Assembly (NCBI RefSeq): GCF_003609635.1
Contig: NZ_MCIA01000034.1
Coordinates: 1-64,000, forward strand
DNA length: 64,000 nucleotides
Direction: 5' to 3'
Source: Lacrimispora algidixylanolytica
Lineage (GTDB): Bacteria; Bacillota; Clostridia; Lachnospirales; Lachnospiraceae
In this document: piece by piece, positions 34,948 through 45,023 of the stretch
How the letters are laid out: each line of letters starts with the position of its first letter
How positions within the stretch are numbered: the first letter of the stretch is position 1
Made by a program: the position numbers and the translations under genes
The notes under the pieces: generated by a model
Told to the model about the DNA's origin: nothing
What the model saw: only the letters and a program-made list of their open reading frames with translations
Databases searched by the model: none

Positions 34948-35948
34948 CAAACTGGACACTTTTACAGATTCTAGAAAAATATCCATTTGCTTTGGCTTAC
35001 TTTGAGCAGAACAAATTAGACATTGCTGGTTACGAGGATCGTACACTGGAGGAATATCTAGATCACTTCTCGGAATTAGAATTAGAAGACCAAGCACTAG
35101 ATAAGGAGAAAATTTTATCTGATTTCCCAGTTTATATAGAACAGATGCAGTCTTTCCTTGGAGTGGAAGAAAAGAATCAGGTTCTTTCCTTAACCATTCT
35201 TGCAGGTCATGATAAATCAGGAGTGACAGAAGGTTTTGAGGAATTAACGATTCTTACTTCTCAGATTATCTCCATCGTAGGTCCAACGGGGTCCGGAAAG
35301 AGCCGTCTTCTAGCTGATATTGAATGGGCTGCTCAAAATGACACTCCGACAGGACGCAGCATCCATATAAACGGAGAGGTGCCAGATAACAAATGGCGCT
35401 TTTCTTCCAACAATCGTTTGGTGGCACAGCTTTCTCAGAACATGAACTTTGTTATGGATTTAACGGTTCAGGAATTTTTAAATATGCATGCCGTCAGCCG
35501 TTTGGTAGAGAATCCTCAGTCAATAATCAATGAAATCATTAAGGCTGCCAATAATCTGGCGGGAGAGAAATTTGATTTAACCACTCCTGTGACAAGCTTA
35601 AGTGGAGGACAGTCAAGAGCACTTATGATCGCTGATACTGCAATCTTAAGCTCCTCTCCTATTGTTTTAATCGATGAGATTGAAAATGCTGGAATTGATC
35701 GAAAAAAGGCATTGGAGCTTTTAGTCTCTTCAGATAAGATAGTATTGATGGCAACTCATGATCCTTTATTGGCTCTTATTGCAGACAAAAGAATCATTAT
35801 TAAAAATGGTGGAATCAGCAAGGTCATTCATACCAGTGACGAAGAAAAAGAATTGCTGGTAGAGCTTGAAAAAATGGATTCCCTCATACAACATGCGCGA
35901 CAAGAACTAAGAAAAGGCAGTCATTTATCTTCTGAGATTTTAGCATAA
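34944..35948 (+). CDS. Soluble ABC ATPase with DUF1858-like N-terminus
   Basis: A 334-residue ATPase. Residues about 4-70 (LLQILEKYPFALAYFEQNKL) form a DUF1858-like module like that of the first gene. The ABC domain has Walker A GPTGSGKS (113-120), signature LSGGQSR (219-225), Walker B ending Asp244-Glu245 and H-loop His272. No membrane segment or permease gene is present, so it is not an ordinary importer ATPase. It could drive conformational change in a cytosolic partner, in the manner of SufC. The last gene of the operon; a terminator follows. Confidence 0.78.
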   Translation: MTNWTLLQILEKYPFALAYFEQNKLDIAGYEDRTLEEYLDHFSELELEDQALDKEKILSDFPVYIEQMQSFLGVEEKNQVLSLTILAGHDKSGVTEGFEELTILTSQIISIVGPTGSGKSRLLADIEWAAQNDTPTGRSIHINGEVPDNKWRFSSNNRLVAQLSQNMNFVMDLTVQEFLNMHAVSRLVENPQSIINEIIKAANNLAGEKFDLTTPVTSLSGGQSRALMIADTAILSSSPIVLIDEIENAGIDRKKALELLVSSDKIVLMATHDPLLALIADKRIIIKNGGISKVIHTSDEEKELLVELEKMDSLIQHARQELRKGSHLSSEILA

Positions 35949-35956
35949 AATAAAAC

Positions 35957-36019
35957 AAAAAGCGGAGCTGTTGATATGGCAAAAGATGATTCTTATGCCA
36001 TTCAACAGCTCCGCTTTTT
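35957..36019. terminator. Bidirectional terminator between the three-gene operon and pepT
   Basis: AAAAAGCGGAGCTGTTGA (35957-35974) pairs with TCAACAGCTCCGCTTTTT (36002-36019), and a second short stem lies inside the loop. It separates convergent genes. Confidence 0.88.
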
Positions 36020-36025
36020 AGACTT

Positions 36026-37252
36026 TTATCTCTCTGTAAATTTCTCAACAATCTTTAATAGCAATTCTACTACCTTCTCCATGGACTGAACTGGAACAAA
36101 TTCAAATTTACCATGATAGTTATAACCACCTGTACAGATATTAGGACAAGGAAGTCCTTCATAAGACAGACGTGCTCCATCGGTACCACCTCTGATCGGT
36201 GTCACCATTGGCTCAATTTCAAGTTCTTCCATCGCCGTCTTTGCAATATCAATCAGGTACATATGAGGTTCAATCTTCTCTTTCATATTGAAATAACTGT
36301 CTTTTAATAACACCTCTACCGTGCCGGCACCATAACGGTTGTTTAAATATTCCTCTACTCTGAGAATAAATGCTTTCTTCTCTTCAAACTTTCCTTTGCT
36401 GTGATCACGGATAATATAGTTCATGGTGGCTTCCTCTACACCGCCTCCCATGGAATCCAAATGAAAGAAGCCTTCGTATCCTTCTGTATACATGGGATTA
36501 TCAAATGCTGGAAGCATGTTATGAAATTCCATAGCCACTAACAGAGCATTTTTCATCTTACCTTTAGATGAACCTGGATGGATGCTTGTGCCGTGTACCT
36601 TTACCTTGGCTGAAGCTGCATTAAAGTTCTCATATTCCAGTTCGCCCAAGCCGCCTCCGTCTACGGTATAAGCTACTTCGGCTCCAAATCCCTTGACATC
36701 GAAGAAATCTGATCCTCTTCCCACCTCTTCATCAGGCGTAAAACCAATGCGGATTTTTCCGTGAGGAACTTCAGGATGGGACAAAAGAAATTCTGCCATT
36801 GTCATTATTTCCGCAACTCCAGCTTTATCATCAGCTCCAAGAAGAGTTGTACCATCCGTTGTAATAATGTCTTGGCCTATATACTTTAATAGATACGGGA
36901 AATCGCTCACTTTCATGGTAAGTCCCGTTTCCTTATTCAATAAGATATCGTTACCATCGTAATTCTTCACAATCTGTGGTTTTACCCCAGCTCCTGAAAA
37001 CGCTGGAGAAGTATCCATATGGGATACGAATCCAAGAACCGGTATGGACTTGTCTGTCGTTGCCGGAATGGTAGCATAAACATATCCATGATCATCCACC
37101 ATTACATCTTCAGCTTTCATGGCTCTCAGTTCTAAAGCAAGCTCCTGAGCAAGTATTTTCTGCTTTTCTGTGCTTGGAACTGCTTCCATTTCATCTTTTG
37201 ACTGGGTATCATAGGATATATACTTTAAAAAATGATTCAATACTTCTGACAT
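36026..37252 (-). CDS. pepT: Peptidase T (tripeptidase)
   Basis: A 408-residue M20-family cytosolic aminotripeptidase, the normal length. The zinc and catalytic motifs are visible: SHMDTSPAF near residue 78, [14 protein letters not shown] near 138, the general-base pair in [12 protein letters not shown] near 173, and GGTDGARLS plus [17 protein letters not shown] near the C-terminus. It releases the N-terminal residue from tripeptides. It is monocistronic, between a bidirectional terminator and the end of the his operon. Confidence 0.96.
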   Translation of the reverse strand: MSEVLNHFLKYISYDTQSKDEMEAVPSTEKQKILAQELALELRAMKAEDVMVDDHGYVYATIPATTDKSIPVLGFVSHMDTSPAFSGAGVKPQIVKNYDGNDILLNKETGLTMKVSDFPYLLKYIGQDIITTDGTTLLGADDKAGVAEIMTMAEFLLSHPEVPHGKIRIGFTPDEEVGRGSDFFDVKGFGAEVAYTVDGGGLGELEYENFNAASAKVKVHGTSIHPGSSKGKMKNALLVAMEFHNMLPAFDNPMYTEGYEGFFHLDSMGGGVEEATMNYIIRDHSKGKFEEKKAFILRVEEYLNNRYGAGTVEVLLKDSYFNMKEKIEPHMYLIDIAKTAMEELEIEPMVTPIRGGTDGARLSYEGLPCPNICTGGYNYHGKFEFVPVQSMEKVVELLLKIVEKFTER

Positions 37253-37412
37253 ATCAATCGCCTCTTTCTCATATTATTAGTTTTTATAGCTTTCCCTTTT
37301 CCCAATTGCTTTATTATATCATAGAGGCAAGGCACTGTCTACGTTATGGCCTCTGTCTTTTCCAGGATATGCCAGCGTAAGTAGCGAATAAACCTTTTAA
37401 AACCATGAAAAA

Positions 37413-37460
37413 GGATATCTTAAACTGGATAAAAAGCCAGTATTAAAATACCCTTTTTTT
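37413..37460 (-). terminator. Probable his operon terminator
   Basis: An imperfect hairpin of about 16 bases per arm with several mismatches (left 37413-37428, right 37436-37452) lies 28 bases after hisIE. A and T runs flank it. It is weaker than the other terminators in the window. Confidence 0.5.
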
Positions 37461-37487
37461 AACATATTAAAGCTCTTTTAGAAGTTT

Positions 37488-38768
37488 TTAACGGTTCGCC
37501 AGTTCTCTGGTAATATCTTCCCAGGTCACTCCTTTTTGAGCCATTAAAACCATCATATGATAAAGAAAATCTGAAATTTCGTATTTTACCTCTTCTGGAT
37601 TTGGATTCTTCGCTGCGATGATGATTTCCGTCGCCTCTTCTCCCAGCTTCTTAAGAATCTTATCCAAACCTTTATCATAGAGGTAATTGGTATAAGAGCC
37701 TTCCTTTGGGTTTGTCTTTCGATCAAGTATCACCTGGAAGACATCTTCAAATACCTTAAGAGGATTGGTATCTTTAAACTCTTTTTTAATCAGGCTTTGG
37801 TAGAAACAGCTTTGCTCTCCTGTATGACAGGCAGCACCAATCTGATTGACCTTGGCAAGGAGTGTATCGTTATCACAATCAAGAGATAGTGATTTCACAT
37901 ATTGGTAATGGCCAGAAGTCTCACCTTTTTTCCAGAGGCTTTGACGGCTGCGGCTGTAATAAGTCATACAGCCAGACCTTAATGTTTCCTCAAACGCCAT
38001 TTCATTCATATAGGCTAACATGAGCACTTCTCCGGTCCGGTATTCCTGAATGATGACAGGAATCAAACCATCGGAATTTAATTTAAACTGTGAAAATGCC
38101 ACCGTACTTTCAAAGGTATCGACTCCAATACCCTGAGATTTTAAGTCCTGTTTTAAGTCCATGAAAACAGAATCTTCTAAAAGAAAGGAAATATAACCAT
38201 CCACGCGATCCATTTTCAGAGAATCCGTCAATATATACTCATCAGAGCCAGTAATTAAAAAGTGCTCCTCACAGCCAGAAACTGCCTCAAGAGTTTCCTT
38301 CGTAACGTTTGAATCTCCAAGAATCATGATAGAAGCTCCAAGCTGAGCATATTCCTTAGTTCGGCTAAGATAGGAAGCATCCGGTAAATAGGCATAAATC
38401 TTATCGTCTCCAAATCGGTCCACGGCTTCTTTCATGAGATCCACATTCTCATCATCTCCGGTGTCAAGAAAAGCTGCCTTTGATCCGGCATATAAATACT
38501 TCTTAACATCTTCCAGGCGCTTTACCCTACCCCCTGCGATTACTGGTATGTCGGAAAGCCTTACAACTTCTTTGATAAGACCTATGGTATTCTCATGATC
38601 TTCTTCCGTATTCGATATATCATAAATAAAAAGTTCATCGGCTCCACTGTCTCCAAGATAGCGAGCCAATGAGAGCAGGTCTTCCTTATAACAGGTTTGT
38701 AGATCGTCAAGCTTCCACGCCTGACCTTGTCGTATGCCAAAACCTGCAATTAATTTTTTACATTCCAT
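37488..38768 (-). CDS. hisI: HisIE with N-terminal HisF/HisA-like barrel domain
   Basis: A 426-residue fusion. Residues about 1-205 resemble a HisF/HisA barrel ([39 protein letters not shown]). Its first strand reads [10 protein letters not shown] where HisF has the catalytic Asp (CLDV), so this domain is probably not catalytic. Residues about 215-310 are HisI, phosphoribosyl-AMP cyclohydrolase ([15 protein letters not shown]). Residues about 325-426 are HisE, phosphoribosyl-ATP pyrophosphatase ([27 protein letters not shown]). The ATG at 38768 has GGGGAGG eight bases upstream and overlaps hisA by 11 bases. It catalyses steps 2 and 3 of histidine synthesis. Confidence 0.92.
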   Translation of the reverse strand: MECKKLIAGFGIRQGQAWKLDDLQTCYKEDLLSLARYLGDSGADELFIYDISNTEEDHENTIGLIKEVVRLSDIPVIAGGRVKRLEDVKKYLYAGSKAAFLDTGDDENVDLMKEAVDRFGDDKIYAYLPDASYLSRTKEYAQLGASIMILGDSNVTKETLEAVSGCEEHFLITGSDEYILTDSLKMDRVDGYISFLLEDSVFMDLKQDLKSQGIGVDTFESTVAFSQFKLNSDGLIPVIIQEYRTGEVLMLAYMNEMAFEETLRSGCMTYYSRSRQSLWKKGETSGHYQYVKSLSLDCDNDTLLAKVNQIGAACHTGEQSCFYQSLIKKEFKDTNPLKVFEDVFQVILDRKTNPKEGSYTNYLYDKGLDKILKKLGEEATEIIIAAKNPNPEEVKYEISDFLYHMMVLMAQKGVTWEDITRELANR

Positions 38769-39510
38769 CAATTCGTCCTCCCCTGATGGTCCTGTCCTCA
38801 AAAGCATCTATGGCTTCTTTTAAATCTATTCGGTTTTCATACAGCGCTTTTCCGATAATCGCACCATGTATGCCAGCATTATATAGTTCTTTTAAATCTT
38901 CCATGGAAGACATACCACCGGAAGCGATAATGTCCAGTCCTGTTTCATCCGTTAATTTTTTTGTGTATTCCACATTGGGACCGGAGAGCATACCGTCTCT
39001 GGCGATATCTGTATATACCACATGACGAATTCCATATTCCTTCATGCGATTTGCAAGATCGGAAGCAGTAATATCACTTATTTTTCCCCACCCCTCTACA
39101 GCAACCATGCCATTCTTCGCATCAATTCCAGCTACAATACGCTCCTGTCCAAATTTATTCACCATGTTGCGGATAAATTCCGGATTTTCTGCGGCTTTTG
39201 TACCAATTATGACACGGGACACGCCAAGGGATAGTACAAATTCAATATCTTCTTCTTTTCGGATGCCGCCGCCCATCTGAATCGGGATAGAAACCGTAGC
39301 TGCAATTTTCCGAACAACCTCTTTATTTACAGAGTGACCAGCAAGAGCACCGTCTAAATCTACCAAATGAAGAAACGTAGCTCCTTTTGATTGCCATTTC
39401 GCTGCAATCTCCTCTGGCTTGTCAGAATATACTGTAATATCCTTAAACTCTCCCTGCTTTAAACGGACACATTGCCCATTTTTTAAATCAATCGCTGGAT
39501 ATAACTGCAT
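38758..39510 (-). CDS. hisA: ProFAR isomerase HisA
   Basis: A 250-residue TIM barrel that isomerises ProFAR to PRFAR in histidine synthesis. The catalytic Asp is in [12 protein letters not shown] (about residue 8) and the second in [14 protein letters not shown] (about residue 130-170). Phosphate-binding glycine loops GGGIR and ASGGM are present. It lies 12 bases after hisB and overlaps hisIE. Confidence 0.96.
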   Translation of the reverse strand: MQLYPAIDLKNGQCVRLKQGEFKDITVYSDKPEEIAAKWQSKGATFLHLVDLDGALAGHSVNKEVVRKIAATVSIPIQMGGGIRKEEDIEFVLSLGVSRVIIGTKAAENPEFIRNMVNKFGQERIVAGIDAKNGMVAVEGWGKISDITASDLANRMKEYGIRHVVYTDIARDGMLSGPNVEYTKKLTDETGLDIIASGGMSSMEDLKELYNAGIHGAIIGKALYENRIDLKEAIDAFEDRTIRGGRIDGM

Positions 39511-39522
39511 ATAGATTCTCCT

Positions 39523-40110
39523 TTATAATGTCCCTTTTGTAGATAAGACTCCTCGAATTCTGTCATCTAGCATCGTAGCTTCATCTAAAGCCTTTGCAAA
39601 TGCTTTGAAAACTCCTTCAATGATATGGTGGTTATTTTCACCTGCCAGTTTTCTTATATGCAGATTCATCTCACTGGCATAAGAAACGGCATAGAAAAAT
39701 TCCTTTACCATCTCTGTTTCAAAATCTCCCACCCGTTGCGTGGTAAAGGGAACGTCAAAACAGAAATAAGGCCTACCGGATAAATCAATAGCACAAAGGA
39801 TCAAGGTCTCATCCATGGGAAGAATCATACTCCCATAACGCTTAATCGACTTTTTATCACCAAGAGCTTTTTTAATTGCTGCCCCCAATACTATCCCAGT
39901 ATCTTCTACGGTATGATGGGTGTCCACGTCTAGATCCCCCTCTACAGATAGATTCAGATCAAAAAAACCATGACGAGTAAAACTATTTAACATATGATCA
40001 AAAAAACCAATGCCTGTTTTAATATTTGACTCTCCCTGTCCATCCAGGTTAAGGTTCATATGAATGTTTGTTTCCCCTGTCACTCGATTCAACTCACAAC
40101 TTCGTCCCAT
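39523..40110 (-). CDS. hisB: Imidazoleglycerol-phosphate dehydratase HisB
   Basis: A 195-residue monofunctional IGPD. The two His-rich metal motifs of each half are visible: FFDHMLNSFTRHG and DTHHTVEDTGI in the first half, ENNHHIIEGVFKAFAKAL in the second. It lacks the phosphatase domain of the E. coli enzyme, so histidinol phosphatase is elsewhere. It lies 21 bases after hisD. Confidence 0.96.
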   Translation of the reverse strand: MGRSCELNRVTGETNIHMNLNLDGQGESNIKTGIGFFDHMLNSFTRHGFFDLNLSVEGDLDVDTHHTVEDTGIVLGAAIKKALGDKKSIKRYGSMILPMDETLILCAIDLSGRPYFCFDVPFTTQRVGDFETEMVKEFFYAVSYASEMNLHIRKLAGENNHHIIEGVFKAFAKALDEATMLDDRIRGVLSTKGTL

Positions 40111-40131
40111 ATTCTGCTTCCCTTCCCGTAT

Positions 40132-41433
40132 CTACGATTCCTCTTCCTCAAACCGGACTTTAACTGAATTGGCATGAGCAGTAAGATATTCTGCGTTTGC
40201 AAAAGCTTCGACATCCTGGTGGACCTCATGTAACGCTTCTTTGGAATAATAGACGATGCTTGATTTTTTAATGAAATCATCCACACTTAGTGCTGAGAAG
40301 AAACGGGCAGTACCATTGGTGGGGAGTACGTGATTTGGTCCTGCAAAATAATCGCCCAGAGGCTCTGAGCTATACTCACCAATAAAGATTGCTCCCGCGT
40401 GGCGAATCTTTGTCATATCTTCAAACGGATTCCTTGTCACGATTTCCAAATGTTCGGGCGCTATTTCATTGACCGTTTCAATGGCTTCCTTCATAGATTC
40501 TGCTACGAGTATATAGCCGTATTGATCCAGTGATTTTCTTATTATGTCAGAACGAGATAGCTGGCTGGTAAAGCGTTCTGCTTCTTCAGATACCTTTTGG
40601 GCCAGTTCCATACTGGTGGTTACTAAGATAGAGGAAGCAAGCTCATCATGTTCTGCCTGAGACAGCAAATCTGCAGCAACAAAACGAGGATTGGCACTCT
40701 CATCTGCCAGTACAAGAATCTCGCTAGGTCCTGCAATGCTGTCAATGCTCACATGACCATAAACTGCTTTTTTAGCAAGAGCCACAAATATATTTCCAGG
40801 TCCTACAATTTTGTCTACCCGGGGAATGGATTCGGTTCCAAAAGCCAAGGCAGCAATGGCCTGAGCTCCACCTACTTTATAGACCTCAGCCACACCAGCA
40901 AGACGGGCGGCGGTCAATGTCACAGGATTGACCTTTCCATCTTTTCCTGGCGGAGTTACCATAACAATACGGTCCACCCCAGCAACTTTCGCAGGAATAA
41001 TATTCATAAGCACAGAAGAAGGATATGCAGCTTTTCCACCTGGGACGTACACCCCAGCACTCTCTAAGGCAGTGACCTTTTGACCTAGGATGGTACCATT
41101 TGGTTTGCTGTCAAACCAACTATACTGCCTTTGTTTTTCATGAAATTCCCGAATGTTTTTCAGTGATTTCTTCATTACTTCCAAAAGTTCTGGTTTCACT
41201 TCTTTTATAGCTTCTTCGATTTCCTGCTCTGTTACCCTGATATTGGAGGCATTGATTTCCACATGATCAAATTCTCTGGTATATGCAAATACGGCTTTGT
41301 CTCGATCTCTTTTTACCGTATCAATGATGGTCTGGACTGTATCTGCATAAGTGCCATATTGGTTAGGGTCTCGCCTTAGCAAATCAGCAAGTATATTTTT
41401 TCTGGACGCCTCGTCTAATTTTACAATTCTCAT
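40132..41433 (-). CDS. hisD: Histidinol dehydrogenase HisD
   Basis: A 433-residue zinc enzyme that oxidises histidinol to histidine with two NAD. Characteristic patches include [48 protein letters not shown] and the C-terminal [16 protein letters not shown]. Length is normal. Its start overlaps the hisG stop by four bases (ATGA). Confidence 0.97.
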   Translation of the reverse strand: MRIVKLDEASRKNILADLLRRDPNQYGTYADTVQTIIDTVKRDRDKAVFAYTREFDHVEINASNIRVTEQEIEEAIKEVKPELLEVMKKSLKNIREFHEKQRQYSWFDSKPNGTILGQKVTALESAGVYVPGGKAAYPSSVLMNIIPAKVAGVDRIVMVTPPGKDGKVNPVTLTAARLAGVAEVYKVGGAQAIAALAFGTESIPRVDKIVGPGNIFVALAKKAVYGHVSIDSIAGPSEILVLADESANPRFVAADLLSQAEHDELASSILVTTSMELAQKVSEEAERFTSQLSRSDIIRKSLDQYGYILVAESMKEAIETVNEIAPEHLEIVTRNPFEDMTKIRHAGAIFIGEYSSEPLGDYFAGPNHVLPTNGTARFFSALSVDDFIKKSSIVYYSKEALHEVHQDVEAFANAEYLTAHANSVKVRFEEEES

Positions 41434-42080
41434 TTATTTTCCTCCTGAAGTAAGGTGCGAAGATCATGAATCAAGCTTGTGATTCTGTCATTTTCCCGCT
41501 TCATACTCACTTGGTTTACCACCATTCGGGCAGACAGAGGGCAGATCTCTTCTAATACCGTAAGACCATTTTCCTTTAATGTTGCTCCGGTCTCCACAAT
41601 ATCTACTATGACCTCAGAAAGTCCTACTATGGGAGCCAGCTCAATGGAACCATTTAGTTTGATGATTTCCACGGTCTGGTGCTTCTTATTATAAAAATAG
41701 TCTTTCGCAATGGCCGGATATTTGGTAGCCACCCGAATTCTCTCATGATGTTTTAAAAGCTCTCTGGCCGATTCTGGTCCACAGACGCACATATGACAAC
41801 TTCCCATCCCTAAGTCCATTACTTCATATAGCTTCCGGCCTTCTTCCAAAATAGTATCCTTGCCCACAATGCCGATATCTGCAGCGCCGTATTCCACATA
41901 GGTAGGCACATCACTTGCTTTTGCAAGGAAAAATCGGATGCCAAGTTCCTCATTGACAAAAATCAGTTTTCTGGAGTCCTTATCCTTCATCTCTTCACAG
42001 GTGATACCGATTTTTTCGAACATGGCGAGGGACTTGCTAGCTAGACGCCCTTTTGCTAAGGCAAATGTTAAATATCTCAT
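41430..42080 (-). CDS. hisG: ATP phosphoribosyltransferase, short form HisG
   Basis: A 216-residue short-form HisG, which catalyses the first committed step of histidine synthesis. It lacks the C-terminal ACT-like regulatory domain of the long form and therefore needs HisZ, encoded just upstream. Visible patches are [26 protein letters not shown] and [14 protein letters not shown]. Feedback inhibition is expected to act through the HisZ complex. Confidence 0.96.
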   Translation of the reverse strand: MRYLTFALAKGRLASKSLAMFEKIGITCEEMKDKDSRKLIFVNEELGIRFFLAKASDVPTYVEYGAADIGIVGKDTILEEGRKLYEVMDLGMGSCHMCVCGPESARELLKHHERIRVATKYPAIAKDYFYNKKHQTVEIIKLNGSIELAPIVGLSEVIVDIVETGATLKENGLTVLEEICPLSARMVVNQVSMKRENDRITSLIHDLRTLLQEENK

Positions 42081-42093
42081 ACATACCCTCCGA

Positions 42094-43356
42094 TCATTTT
42101 AAATATTCTGAAAGCGGTATCTCTTCCACCCGTCCAAGCGACAGGTTTTTGATCGTAACAGTAATTCCCCGTTGATCCAGATACAAAAGGTTCGTCAGTT
42201 CCCTGCGTAACGCGTAAGCCTCATATTCTTCCATGGAGCGATTTTTGTTATTAGTCTGGAGTTGAACCGCCAAGCCTGTGCTACGAAAATGCTCTGCCAA
42301 AAGAATAGCCTGTTCTCTGGACTCCTGCTCATAAAGAATCATAGTATTGGTGATTGGAATCTCTATCTTTATCTTCTGCCTTGAGAGAGCAAGAAGCAGT
42401 TCATCTACAGAAATTCCAAAGCCAACTGCTGGAGAATCCTTTCCAAACTGTTCTAACAGCTTGTCATACCTTCCGCCATTCACAATATAATCACCAGATC
42501 CATACGTATAAGCCTTAAAGATTATTCCTGTATAATACTGATATTTGCTTAACATTCCAAGATCATAAGAGACGTAATCCGCCAGTCCATAAAAGGAAAG
42601 AATCTCATTTACCTCTTCCAGACGCTCAACAGCTCTCAATGCCCTTTTATTTTTCGTAAGCTCTTTGGCTGCTTTGATTTGATCCAGAGAACCAAACAGT
42701 TCTGGAAGCTTTAAGAACGCCTGTTTTAACTCATCGGACATGGGCTGTGACATTACAAGTTCTTCCACACCGAAATAATTCTTATTTTCGATCAGCTCCC
42801 TTAAACGTTCTTCCTGTTCCGCATCCATTCCTGCTTCTTCCAAAAGCCCTTTAAAGAAATCCACTTCTCCCAGTTCCACCTGGATCTCTGTAAGTCCTGT
42901 ACTCATTAGTGCCCAAATTACCATGGCAAGGATTTCTCCGTCAGAATCAGCAGAATCGTCCCCAATTAACTCAACACCCGTCTGACTGGCTTCCTTAAGC
43001 CTTCCTTGATAACTGGAATGATTGATAAACGTCTTTTCTATATAACAAAGCCGGATAGGCATATCTTCGTGAAGAAAATACTTTGCTGCGCATCTAGCAA
43101 TGGCAGGCGTTTCATCAGGACGAAGTACGAGGGTATGATTGTCACGGTCAAAGAACTTAAACATCTCCTTGGCTTTGACACTTCCTCTGGATTCATTAAA
43201 GATATCAAAGAATTCAAAAGTGGGAGTCTCAATATCTTGATATCCGCACAAATGAAACACCTTTAATATCTTATCCTGTACGACTGACTTTCTAGTACAC
43301 TCTGCTCCGTATATATCCCGAACACCATCCGGTGTATGTAACAGTTTATTTGTCAT
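42094..43356 (-). CDS. hisZ: HisZ, ATP phosphoribosyltransferase regulatory subunit
   Basis: A 420-residue class II histidyl-tRNA-synthetase paralogue. The start [19 protein letters not shown] and motif-2-like [21 protein letters not shown] resemble HisRS, with the catalytic Arg-Glu region altered. The C-terminal anticodon-binding domain is short. The position directly before the short hisG identifies it as HisZ rather than HisS. It is the first gene of the operon, behind a consensus promoter (43462-43490) and a leader of about 100 bases. Confidence 0.92.
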   Translation of the reverse strand: MTNKLLHTPDGVRDIYGAECTRKSVVQDKILKVFHLCGYQDIETPTFEFFDIFNESRGSVKAKEMFKFFDRDNHTLVLRPDETPAIARCAAKYFLHEDMPIRLCYIEKTFINHSSYQGRLKEASQTGVELIGDDSADSDGEILAMVIWALMSTGLTEIQVELGEVDFFKGLLEEAGMDAEQEERLRELIENKNYFGVEELVMSQPMSDELKQAFLKLPELFGSLDQIKAAKELTKNKRALRAVERLEEVNEILSFYGLADYVSYDLGMLSKYQYYTGIIFKAYTYGSGDYIVNGGRYDKLLEQFGKDSPAVGFGISVDELLLALSRQKIKIEIPITNTMILYEQESREQAILLAEHFRSTGLAVQLQTNNKNRSMEEYEAYALRRELTNLLYLDQRGITVTIKNLSLGRVEEIPLSEYLK

Positions 43357-43461
43357 ATTAACCTCCTGACCGCCATAAATCAGTGAAGAAATTCTATTTC
43401 ATGTCTCATCACTTCACGACGCTTTCTTGTGGTAAAGTGATAATTCGATGATGTGCTGTTT

Positions 43462-43490
43462 ATTATAGGTTACAAAACCGGTCTTGTCAA
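43462..43490 (-). promoter_or_regulatory. his operon promoter
   Basis: On the minus strand a perfect TTGACA (43485-43490), a 17-base spacer and a perfect TATAAT (43462-43467) precede hisZ. The -35 overlaps the 3' end of recU (stop at 43487). The leader contains a GTGAAG/CTTCAC hairpin, but no T-box signature was found. Confidence 0.85.
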
Positions 43491-44020
43491 TCTCTTCCTG
43501 TTAAATCTTTTTGTATCATTTCCAGATAGTGGACTAAAATATCACGGCAGCTTCCAATCTTCCAAGACTTATCAACTTCATCATAGGTAAAGCTTTTTCT
43601 TCCGCCATCTTCCATTCTCTTCCAGTATTCCTTTAGATGAGCAAACGGAAGATAATAGAGCTCATTTTTATGGGTGTAAGATAAGATAATAAAGGCAATT
43701 CCGCCTTGGCGCTCAAACTCCTCCATAAAAGTCACCTGATGGGCATGAATATTCTGCAACGGAAAGGTATTGGCCCCACACTCTTTTGCATCAAAGCATA
43801 TGGGAATCCCCTGTACTGCCCCAATGTAATCCACCGTACTTTTCTGATCAAAATATGCAAGTGTAATATGACGACTTTCCTTTTCGATAGAAATAGGTGT
43901 GATTGGAGTTGGTATTTTCTGAATCAAAGCCAATCCCTTTTCCCGGTAGCCTTCATTGCTCCGATTAATTAATTCTTCAAGGGTCGATCCTCTTAAGCCC
44001 CTAGTTTTCCAGGTTCCCAT
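43487..44020 (-). CDS. recU: Holliday junction resolvase RecU
   Basis: A 177-residue RecU nuclease that cleaves Holliday junctions in recombination and chromosome segregation. The N-terminal RGSTLEELINRSNEGYREKG, the metal site STVDYIGAVQGIPICFDAKE and the later HAHQVTFMEEFERQGGIAFI are typical. The usual partner ponA is not adjacent. It is followed 130 bases on by hisZ and preceded by the RluD-type gene, which stops nine bases upstream. Confidence 0.93.
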   Translation of the reverse strand: MGTWKTRGLRGSTLEELINRSNEGYREKGLALIQKIPTPITPISIEKESRHITLAYFDQKSTVDYIGAVQGIPICFDAKECGANTFPLQNIHAHQVTFMEEFERQGGIAFIILSYTHKNELYYLPFAHLKEYWKRMEDGGRKSFTYDEVDKSWKIGSCRDILVHYLEMIQKDLTGRD

Positions 44021-44029
44021 ATCTCCCTC

Positions 44030-44992
44030 CTATCTCCAATCCTTGCAAATCTTTGTAAACGATTTGGGAAGAGGCGCTTTAAAAGACTTTCCTGATAGAT
44101 ACGCCAAAGGCTCCTTAAGGTCTGGAAAAACCACCTGAAAGGAATGGAGCATCTGGGAATTGATGTGGAAAAGCTTTTTTGCCTCTTCATTGACCCGGTT
44201 GTCTCCATATTTATAATCTCCTACAATCGGATGACCGATGGATGACAAATGAGCCCTGATTTGATGGGTTCGTCCAGTAATCAACGTAACCTTTAAAAGA
44301 GTATATCCCCCATAATATTGAATTGGCTCGTACTCTGTGATGATAGGAACACTCCCTGGCACTGAGGTTTTATGAATGGTTACCTGATTGGTCGCCTCGT
44401 TCTTAATTGAAAAGCCAGTTATTGTCTGACGTTTTATAACCTCTCCCTTAACCACACAATTATAATACTTGTGTATGCTTCTATCCTTAAATACCTCTGA
44501 CATAACTTGAAGTCCAGCAAGCGATTTCCCTCCTACCACTAGGCCACTTGTATTCCGGTCAAGGCGGTTGCAGATAGAGGGACGGAAGCTTTTTAATTGT
44601 TCTGTGGATAACTGACCGCTTGATATCATGTAATCAATAAGGTATTCCACCAAGGATTCATCCGCTTCCTTCGCTTTCTGGGACAACATACCGGATGGTT
44701 TATTCACCAATAAAATATGATCGTCCTCATAGATAATATCTAAATTGATTTTTTTAACATCGGGTATCTTTACCTCAGAAAACTTTGAAATGGTCTCATC
44801 GGATAAAAAGAGCTTTATCTCATCTCCCGATAATAATTTCTCCGAACCATCACACTTTTTGCCATTTAGAGTAATGTTCTTTTTTCGCATCATCTTATAA
44901 AGAAAGCTTTTACCGGCAAGATTTAAATACTTGGTCAGCAGCTTGTCAAGACGTTGGCCTGCTTCATTATTCGATACAATCAAAGACTGCAT
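44030..44992 (-). CDS. RluA/RluD-family pseudouridine synthase
   Basis: A 320-residue protein. It has an N-terminal S4 RNA-binding domain (about 10-70, AGQRLDKLLTKYLNLAGKSF) and a catalytic domain with HRLDxxTSG in the variant form NRLDRNTSGLVV near residue 145, holding the catalytic Asp. TGRTHQIRAHLSSIGHPIVGD follows near 240. It converts uridines in large-subunit rRNA or another RNA to pseudouridine; the exact target cannot be assigned. Confidence 0.92.
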   Translation of the reverse strand: MQSLIVSNNEAGQRLDKLLTKYLNLAGKSFLYKMMRKKNITLNGKKCDGSEKLLSGDEIKLFLSDETISKFSEVKIPDVKKINLDIIYEDDHILLVNKPSGMLSQKAKEADESLVEYLIDYMISSGQLSTEQLKSFRPSICNRLDRNTSGLVVGGKSLAGLQVMSEVFKDRSIHKYYNCVVKGEVIKRQTITGFSIKNEATNQVTIHKTSVPGSVPIITEYEPIQYYGGYTLLKVTLITGRTHQIRAHLSSIGHPIVGDYKYGDNRVNEEAKKLFHINSQMLHSFQVVFPDLKEPLAYLSGKSFKAPLPKSFTKICKDWR

Positions 44993-45023
44993 GTTTTATC
45001 CTTTCTGTAATCCTCATTAAGCT

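Noticed and set aside
43357-43461. T-box riboswitch in the his leader
   Set aside because: The conserved antiterminator sequence and specifier region were not found; only a small hairpin is visible.
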